Made by a program: the position numbers and the translations under genes
The notes under the pieces: model-generated
What the model was told of the DNA's origin: nothing
Seen by the model: only the letters and a program-made list of their open reading frames with translations
Databases searched by the model: none
In this document: positions 63,035 to 64,000 of the stretch, piece after piece
How the letters are laid out: the number at the start of each line of letters is the position of its first letter
How positions within the stretch are numbered: the first letter of the stretch is position 1
From: Diploptera punctata
Lineage: Eukaryota; Arthropoda; Insecta; Blattodea; Blaberidae
Length of the DNA: 64,000 bases
Assembly (NCBI GenBank): GCA_030220185.1
Contig: JASPKZ010001233.1
Location: 496,001 to 560,000 of the forward strand
Direction of reading: 5' to 3'

Positions 63035-63900
63035 ATGAAAGTTAAGCTGGTGAATCTATACGATTCTGGATGTTAATTTTTATCAGTATGACAATAGTTT
63101 GGCTGAACTTTTATTGCACTATTCTTGTGTAAATGATAGCTAGTTTATGAATTTTGGAATAGAATAGGTTACCACAAATAGAATTGAATAGTGTAAACAG
63201 AATGTACCATAGAATGGGCGAGTCTATATGTTACCTGCTAAGGTTCTTTCGGGGTGTGCAGTTCATTTTCCATTTAGGAGTGATTCATTCCAATTAGTTG
63301 TGGAATCATATCCAACTTTTCAATATTGTTCTAGAATGATTTCAAATATACTCAAGTGGCATCTACTTCTGGTTTAGGTACTCATTACAATTTGGCACTC
63401 TGTATGGCATCAGTCAGAATAAAGCTCTTGGGCGGTTAAGATGTCCTGAGCTACAGCTCCATCGAGGCAGATTCTAAGTGTATTTTAAAGTATTAAATAA
63501 TGAATGATTACAGCGAAAGCTTATATAAGTTTATTTTTATTTGTGCTTTATGAAAAATAAATTAACTATTAATCTTTGAAAAGAAAATCTAATGGAGAAT
63601 TTTTGGGCTAATTAGAGAAAGGATGGCACATGGTGTATACGAATGAACTTTGAATTATATAATTTGATGTGAATAGAATACAAGAAGAAAAACTTTTAAA
63701 AAGAATATACAAATGGAAACCAACATGCACCAGAACAGCTGAAACCCAAAAAAAAAACAGATGGAAAGATATAACAGAAATGAAAATTAAAAATTAAAAA
63801 ACAGTCTGTATCCATAATAGATCTAAATGGAGAAAATTGTTCAGGAGGTCAAAACTTCTCTGAAGTTGTAGTTGCCTACTAGATGAAGAAAAATTATATA
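63035..63900. other. WDR3 intron sequence, nothing recognised
   Basis: AT-rich sequence with no exon-like frame or repeat family I can identify. A homopolymer run of A at 63749-63758. Confidence 0.5.
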
Positions 63901-63904
63901 CGTT

Positions 63905-64000
63905 TCAATGTTTTTATTATTCATTTCATACATCTTAATGATGGATAAATCATATTTGAAGAGAAAAATATTATGCTCAGACCGAGGCTTGAACCCAGGA
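63905..64000 (-). repeat. tRNA-like repeat, cut by window end
   Basis: TTTTTATTATTCATTTCATA, GAAGAGAAAAATATTATGCT, CCGAGGCTTGAACCCAGGA: start of a minus-strand unit. Confidence 0.65.

Overview
The window looks like an insect nuclear genome: AT-rich, intron-rich, crowded with transposons, and carrying exons of two conserved animal genes. LINE fragments with a WAGHVARMGNER-type C-terminus and the very large introns suggest a cockroach-like polyneopteran; that is inference, not proof.

Gene 1 (about 297-32480, + strand) is the 3' half of the insect leucine-rich repeat kinase gene Lrrk (ROCO family, LRRK1/LRRK2 relative). Fourteen exons join in frame with GT-AG borders: three for the end of the COR region and linker, six for the protein kinase domain (YRD catalytic loop, LRRK-type DYG motif), and five for the C-terminal WD40-like region, with a stop at 32478-32480. 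Gene 2, on the - strand, is the 3' end of WDR3/UTP12 (U3 snoRNP, ribosome biogenesis): exons at 62544-62766 and 57347-57511. The genes converge, and the 25 kb between them holds no other gene I recognise.

Nearly everything else is mobile DNA. The dominant class is a set of Penelope-like element (PLE) families, called A-N here for convenience, with reverse transcriptase (YVDD) and GIY-YIG endonuclease remnants. They often end in a hammerhead-ribozyme-like fold followed by a TATGAGGTRAG motif that resembles a 5' splice site. Many copies are not simple 5'-truncated insertions but fold-back (palindromic) units: two inverted copies of the element 3' end, 72 bp to about 2 kb long, flanked by 10-15 bp direct repeats (target-site duplications, TSDs). 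They nest inside each other. One inserted exactly at the 3' splice site of a Lrrk exon and duplicated it.

The second large class is a tRNA-like repeat in tandem arrays with a 301 bp period and in inverted arrangements (33.3-35.1 kb, 42.0-42.9 kb and many decayed copies). Its insertions also carry 10-13 bp TSDs, which suggests PLE machinery may move it. Other elements are three SINE families, LINE fragments, a hAT element (8 bp TSD), a pogo/Tigger-like element with a transposase N-terminal remnant, and a TA-flanked MITE pair.

Most promising for novelty: PLE ribozyme cores that overlap the end of the PLE reading frame and share one extra nucleotide after CUGANGA; insertion of fold-back dimers as discrete units; and tandem or inverted tRNA-like multimers that look mobilised the same way. 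All structures and alignments were done by eye.
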